In this document: one piece after another, positions 15,801 to 19,218 of the stretch
Layout of the letters: every line of letters starts with the position of its first letter
Position numbering within the stretch: the first letter of the stretch is position 1
Origin: Spirochaetaceae bacterium
GTDB lineage: Bacteria > Spirochaetota > Spirochaetia > Treponematales > Rectinemataceae
Reading direction: 5' to 3'
DNA length: 19,218 nucleotides
NCBI GenBank assembly: GCA_003452735.1
Contig: DMNL01000158.1
Location: 1 to 19,218, forward strand
Position numbers and translations under genes: made by a program
Notes under the pieces: model-generated
Databases searched by the model: none
Told to the model about the DNA's origin: nothing
The model's input: the letters and a program-made list of their open reading frames with translations, nothing else

Positions 15801-17426
15801 ATGGTCGTTCGATATACGAGCACTAGGGATGCTAAAGTAGATGTCAACATAGCCGAAGCGATTGTGCAGGGCATGCCGCAAGATGGTGGTCTTTTTGTGC
15901 CTCGAAACATCCCCACATTGAGCCCTGAAGCAATTCTTGAGCCAAAACTAAGCTATGCCGAGCTCGCATGGCTAGTCCTATCACCCTGGTTCGATTGGAG
16001 CGAGACCGAGCTCCGTCCCCTTATCGAAAAAGCCTACTCTAGCTCTGGCAAAAAATCGATGTTCGATACACCGGAAATAGTATTGCTATCGAATGCAGGA
16101 TCGCCAAATTGCGAGAATGACTTGGCTGGCAAAAAAGAATCGATGCAGCTTTTTTTGCTCGAGCTTTTTCATGGTAGGACATGCGCCTTCAAAGACCTTG
16201 CACTGAGCATTCTTGGAGGACTTTTAAGCAAAAGTCTCGAGAAATGTGGAATAGATGAACCTGTCCTCGTACTTACAGCAACATCGGGCGATACTGGATC
16301 GGCTGCTCTTGCAGGGCTCGGTGGACAACAAGGAATCCGCATCGCAGTGATCTATCCAGCAGAAGGGACAAGTGAAATCCAGAAGCTGCAGATGACCTCC
16401 GTCCCTCTTGAAGATCGATGCGTTATTGGACTAAAGGGAACCTTCGACGATGCTCAACGAGCAGTAAAGAATATTTTCCAAAGCGCAAAAGATCCTAGAT
16501 CTCCTTTTTTTGGAATTCGGCTCAGCTCCGCCAATTCCATCAACATAGGGAGGCTTCTGCCTCAAATCGTATACTATGTAAAAGCATGGCGAGACCTATA
16601 TTCTGCAGGTGCTATTAATTGTGGCGAATCTTTTGATGTAGTTGTTCCAAGTGGCAATTTTGGTGATATTCTTGCAGCAAGATATGCCAAGGCGATGGGG
16701 CTGCCCATTCGGAGACTAGTCTGCGCTTCCAATTCTAATAGAATCCTTTATGATTTTTTCGCAACGGGCATCTATGATAAAAGAAGAGCATTCAACAAAA
16801 CGCTAAGTCCTTCAATGGACATCTTAGTCTCAAGCAATCTCGAGCGACTGCTCTATCATGCTTTTGGCGAGAACTCCGAATTAGTATTGAGACTGATGCA
16901 TCGATTCGAAAATGAAGGTTTCTTCCAAATTCCTGAGCAAGTTGCGAGTAATCTCTCGGACTTTTATACGGGGTGGGCTGATGATTTTCAGACACTAGAG
17001 AGCATTCGTCATATGTGGGAAATCCATAACTTGCTTGTCGATCCTCACACTGCAGTTGCTTGCAAGGTTGCTCACGAAGTTTTCGTTAATTCCCAATATC
17101 ATCAAAAAGATAGGAAAATTATCGAAGCTCAGGCAATCAATCCCATTGTCATCGCAGCAACTGCGAGCCCCTTTAAGTTTCCAGCATCCTGCCTTGCAGC
17201 TTTGCAAAGCAATCTTAAAAATTCACCCATTGCTCATAATGAACTTTCGCTAGCCTTTGAGCTTTCAAGCTATACGGGTATCTCTGTACCCAAGCCTATT
17301 GCTGATCTTGTCACCGCTAAAATAAATCATAATATGATCGTTGAGGAGTCGAATCTAGAATCAGTCTTGGCTGATTTTGCTAATAAGACTGCCAAACCGC
17401 AAGTCTATAGAAAATCAACAATGTGA
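15801..17426 (+). CDS. thrC: Threonine synthase
   Basis: PLP enzyme converting O-phosphohomoserine to threonine and phosphate (EC 4.2.3.1). The N-terminus VRYTSTRDAKVDVNIAEAI and PQDGGLFVP are typical. The PLP lysine is Lys131 in HGRTCAFKDLALS. LTATSGDTGSAAL and IQKLQM form the phosphate/PLP region, and PSGNFGDILAARYAKAMGLP follows. At 541 aa it is longer than the E. coli enzyme (428) and closer to the fungal-type long form. The ATG at 15801 fits the family start but has no Shine-Dalgarno, and a terminator lies immediately upstream. Extension to 15756 would run into that terminator's stem and has no family support. thrB follows after 7 bases. Confidence 0.95.
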   Translation: MVVRYTSTRDAKVDVNIAEAIVQGMPQDGGLFVPRNIPTLSPEAILEPKLSYAELAWLVLSPWFDWSETELRPLIEKAYSSSGKKSMFDTPEIVLLSNAGSPNCENDLAGKKESMQLFLLELFHGRTCAFKDLALSILGGLLSKSLEKCGIDEPVLVLTATSGDTGSAALAGLGGQQGIRIAVIYPAEGTSEIQKLQMTSVPLEDRCVIGLKGTFDDAQRAVKNIFQSAKDPRSPFFGIRLSSANSINIGRLLPQIVYYVKAWRDLYSAGAINCGESFDVVVPSGNFGDILAARYAKAMGLPIRRLVCASNSNRILYDFFATGIYDKRRAFNKTLSPSMDILVSSNLERLLYHAFGENSELVLRLMHRFENEGFFQIPEQVASNLSDFYTGWADDFQTLESIRHMWEIHNLLVDPHTAVACKVAHEVFVNSQYHQKDRKIIEAQAINPIVIAATASPFKFPASCLAALQSNLKNSPIAHNELSLAFELSSYTGISVPKPIADLVTAKINHNMIVEESNLESVLADFANKTAKPQVYRKSTM

Positions 17427-17433
17427 GGTTTTC

Positions 17434-18549
17434 ATGATAGAGATCGAAGTCCCTGCTACCTGTGCAAATCTTGGCCCAGGTTTCGATTGCCTTGGAATAG
17501 CATTGTCTCTTTCTAATATTGTGCGTTTGGAGCGAGCCGAAAGAACTCAGATCAAAGGCTGCCCTGTAGAATGGGCCAACGAGGACAATCTTTTCCTACG
17601 CTCTTTTCGCCATAGCTGTATGCTATTACAAACCTCCGTCCCCAAAATCTCTGCCGAGATCATTACGGGTATTCCTCCGGCTAGAGGTCTTGGGTCAAGC
17701 GCATCGCTTGCTGTGGCTGGTGCTGCAGCCGCACTTCTTCTTTCAGGAAAGACAATCAAGAGTCTACGAGATCTAGCTGGCACAGTAGCTGGTACAGGGA
17801 CAGAGGTTGATGATGTTGATCTGACGGGCGGCACGGGGACAGAGGCTAACCTAACAGATTGCACAGGGACAGAGGTTGATCTGACGAATCTAACAAGCTT
17901 TCTACACGAAGAAGCAAATCAGTATTTTCTTCTTAGAGCAGCAACCGATATAGAAGGGCATGCCGACAATGCAGCTCCAGCTATCTATGGTGGTTTTACA
18001 GCTGCGGCGCTCACCGAAAAGGATATAGTAATCAGTCAGAATCCAGCTCCTGAACATTGGCAATTCATGGCTTTCATTCCTGATTTTATTCTTGAAACAA
18101 GCGTCGCACGAAACGCTCTCCCAGATTCCTATTCAAGACAAGATGTGGTTCACGGTATTTCTCATGCAGCGCTTGTAGCTCTGGCTTTTCTTAAGGCTGA
18201 TCTGAATCTTTTAAGCTGTGCATGTTCAGATCGAATCCACGAACCATATCGTCGACCTCTTATTCCTGATTTTGACATAGTAAAAACTGCATGCCTCGAA
18301 CAAGGTGCAAAGATGATCTGTATCTCAGGCTCTGGTCCTACTATTATGGCAATCTTCGAAACCTCCGTCCCCAAGGCACCCATCATCGCATCCAGCACTA
18401 CAAAGAGCTTGAATGAAGTGCTTGAGAAACGAATTGCAGAAAAAGCAACCCACAATTGGATAGCATTGCCTCTAAATGTTGACAACCTAGGAATCAGGGC
18501 TAGAAAAATATTTACCAATAATCTTAGGAGACATTCTCAGAATGAATAG
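17434..18549 (+). CDS. thrB: Homoserine kinase with internal repeat insertion
   Basis: GHMP-family kinase that phosphorylates homoserine (EC 2.7.1.39), supplying ThrC. It starts IEIEVPATCANLGPGFDCLG and has the ATP loop GIPPARGLGSSAS at residues 79-91, the motif EGHADNAAPAIYGGF, and the C-terminal SGSGPTIMAIF. The 371 aa exceed the usual 300-320. The excess is centred on residues about 117-157, a Thr/Gly/Asp/Glu-rich segment containing TGTEV, TGTEA and TGTEV. These three are copies of the GGGACAGAGG word, between the KSLRDLAG helix and the EANQYFLLRAATDIEGH helix. GAGG at 17425-17428 precedes the ATG by 5 bases; an upstream in-frame start at 17377 lies inside thrC and is not supported. It overlaps the next gene by 8 bases. 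Confidence 0.93.
   Translation: MIEIEVPATCANLGPGFDCLGIALSLSNIVRLERAERTQIKGCPVEWANEDNLFLRSFRHSCMLLQTSVPKISAEIITGIPPARGLGSSASLAVAGAAAALLLSGKTIKSLRDLAGTVAGTGTEVDDVDLTGGTGTEANLTDCTGTEVDLTNLTSFLHEEANQYFLLRAATDIEGHADNAAPAIYGGFTAAALTEKDIVISQNPAPEHWQFMAFIPDFILETSVARNALPDSYSRQDVVHGISHAALVALAFLKADLNLLSCACSDRIHEPYRRPLIPDFDIVKTACLEQGAKMICISGSGPTIMAIFETSVPKAPIIASSTTKSLNEVLEKRIAEKATHNWIALPLNVDNLGIRARKIFTNNLRRHSQNE
17794..17877 (+). repeat. Three-copy GGGACAGAGG repeat inside thrB
   Basis: Copies at 17794-17808 (ACAGGGACAGAGGTT), 17833-17847 (ACGGGGACAGAGGCT) and 17863-17877 (ACAGGGACAGAGGTT). Spacings are 39 and 30 bases, both multiples of three, so the frame stays open and each copy reads TGTE(V/A). The first and third copies are also followed by related GTTGATCTGACG text (17815-17825 and 17875-17885), so the unit is longer than the core. 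Confidence 0.8.
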
Positions 18550-19204
18550 TCCAAATATGATAAAAAGCCCAGGGACAACTTTTTTGCCATCGCCACAATA
18601 CTTGCCAGCATTCTACTATAATATTCCATCTCCTTTTGGAGATATTCTTCTTATCTGGCAAGACATAGATTCTCCAAGAGTTAACCGTATCTATCTTCCT
18701 AAAGAGGGGGTATCTCAAATAAGCCAAGCAAAGAGTGATTTCTATCTCTTAGAGCAATGGAGAAAAAAAGTTCCCCTGCCTCAACATATCGAACTGATTT
18801 TGCAATTGATTTTGAACATGCTTTCAGGCTGTCCAGTGCAGCCACCTACTAACATCATCAAGGATTCCCTTTCACATCTCAAAATACCGGAATTTAGACA
18901 AAAGGTGCTCTTGATGGAGGCAACTATCCCTTTCGGTTTTATAAGCAGTTATAAGGAACTTGCGAAAGTTTGCGGGAGACAGCTCTCTTTTCGAGCGGTG
19001 GCAGGCTCGCTCTCACATAATCCGCTTCCTCTTCTAATTCCCTGTCATCGCATAGTAGCATCAAATGGAAATCTTGCAGGATATCAAGGGGGAATTGCGA
19101 TGAAGCGATTTCTTCTCGAAAACGAAGGCGTCCCCATTCGCTCGAACAAAGTGATTATAGAAAAGGCCAAATTTTGGGATTTTTCGATAAATTATCAAAG
19201 GTAA
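18542..19204 (+). CDS. ogt: Methylated-DNA--[protein]-cysteine S-methyltransferase (Ogt/MGMT type)
   Basis: Suicide DNA repair protein that transfers the methyl group from O6-methylguanine to its own Cys. The 220 aa comprise a divergent N-terminal domain (1-115) and a conserved C-terminal domain. The latter has FGFISSYKELAKVCG (131-145), the Arg finger in SFRAVAGSLSHNPLP (149-163), and the active site IPCHRIV with Cys168. NLAGYQGGIAMKRFLLENEG follows. The ATG at 18542 overlaps the thrB stop by 8 bases and has AGGAG at 18526-18530 (11-base gap, rather long), so coupling to thrB translation is likely. Why a repair gene rides on the threonine operon is unknown. The frame is complete and ends 14 bases before the window edge. 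Confidence 0.95.
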   Translation: MNSPNMIKSPGTTFLPSPQYLPAFYYNIPSPFGDILLIWQDIDSPRVNRIYLPKEGVSQISQAKSDFYLLEQWRKKVPLPQHIELILQLILNMLSGCPVQPPTNIIKDSLSHLKIPEFRQKVLLMEATIPFGFISSYKELAKVCGRQLSFRAVAGSLSHNPLPLLIPCHRIVASNGNLAGYQGGIAMKRFLLENEGVPIRSNKVIIEKAKFWDFSINYQR

Positions 19205-19218
19205 TACTGCTCTTTGCC

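Noticed and set aside
17377..17433. Earlier in-frame start for homoserine kinase
   Set aside because: Lies inside thrC, adds residues unlike the family, and the ATG at 17434 has a GAGG at correct distance.
17794..17877. Possible CRISPR or VNTR array
   Set aside because: Repeat core is only about 13-15 bases, spacers are 15-24 bases and in frame inside a conserved kinase; not a CRISPR array, reported as a coding repeat instead.

Overview
The window looks like chromosomal, mostly housekeeping DNA from a diderm bacterium with an anaerobic or fermentative style of metabolism. The outer-membrane side is supported by a patatin fused to a beta-barrel-like domain and by a small secreted barrel-like protein. 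The metabolic side is supported by a GTP-dependent PEP carboxykinase and by an Etf-coupled FAD 2-hydroxyacid dehydrogenase. Moderate GC, dense gene packing, clear Shine-Dalgarno sites (AGGAGG, GAGG) and the overall gene content would fit a spirochaete of the Treponema/Rectinema kind. That placement is inference from gene style; no rRNA or other phylogenetic marker is present. I see no transposase, integrase, tRNA, rRNA or CRISPR array.

Layout. 126-2356: pckG and a small LapA-type membrane protein, closed by a strong hairpin terminator. 2533-6148: a single-polypeptide EtfB-EtfA fusion overlapping an FAD-linked lactate/glycolate-type dehydrogenase, in the same order as the LctBCD electron-confurcating lactate dehydrogenase of Acetobacterium. 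6353-7839: pdxS-pdxT (PLP synthase), joined by a 4-nt GTGA overlap. 7789-8475 (minus): an unrecognised polytopic membrane protein whose end runs into pdxT. 8624-9791: a CDP-alcohol phosphatidyltransferase overlapping a GtrA-like membrane protein, probably lipid or cell-envelope glycan work. 9865-11151 (minus): a CNNM/CorC-type CBS protein. 11456-13576: the patatin/beta-barrel protein. 13833-14366 (minus): the small outer-membrane protein. 14497-15690: tag (3-methyladenine glycosylase I) and ferritin, followed by a terminator. 15801-19204: thrC-thrB-ogt, tightly coupled.

How the parts connect. The 2-hydroxyacid dehydrogenase plus Etf would yield pyruvate or glyoxylate and reduced carriers, and PEPCK links C4 acids to PEP. 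PdxST makes the PLP that ThrC needs. Two alkylation-repair enzymes (Tag and Ogt-type) lie within about 4 kb of each other.

The most unusual signal is not a gene. It is a short oriented word, GGGACRGAGG, that recurs far above chance, mostly inside genes. On the plus strand it reads GGGACAGAGG and encodes GTE(V/A). In the other orientation it reads CCTCCGTCCC and encodes (T/S)SVP. Three copies make an in-frame insertion in homoserine kinase. A second local oddity is a degenerate hexanucleotide tandem tract that forms a Ser/Pro/Gly-rich tail on the Etf fusion.
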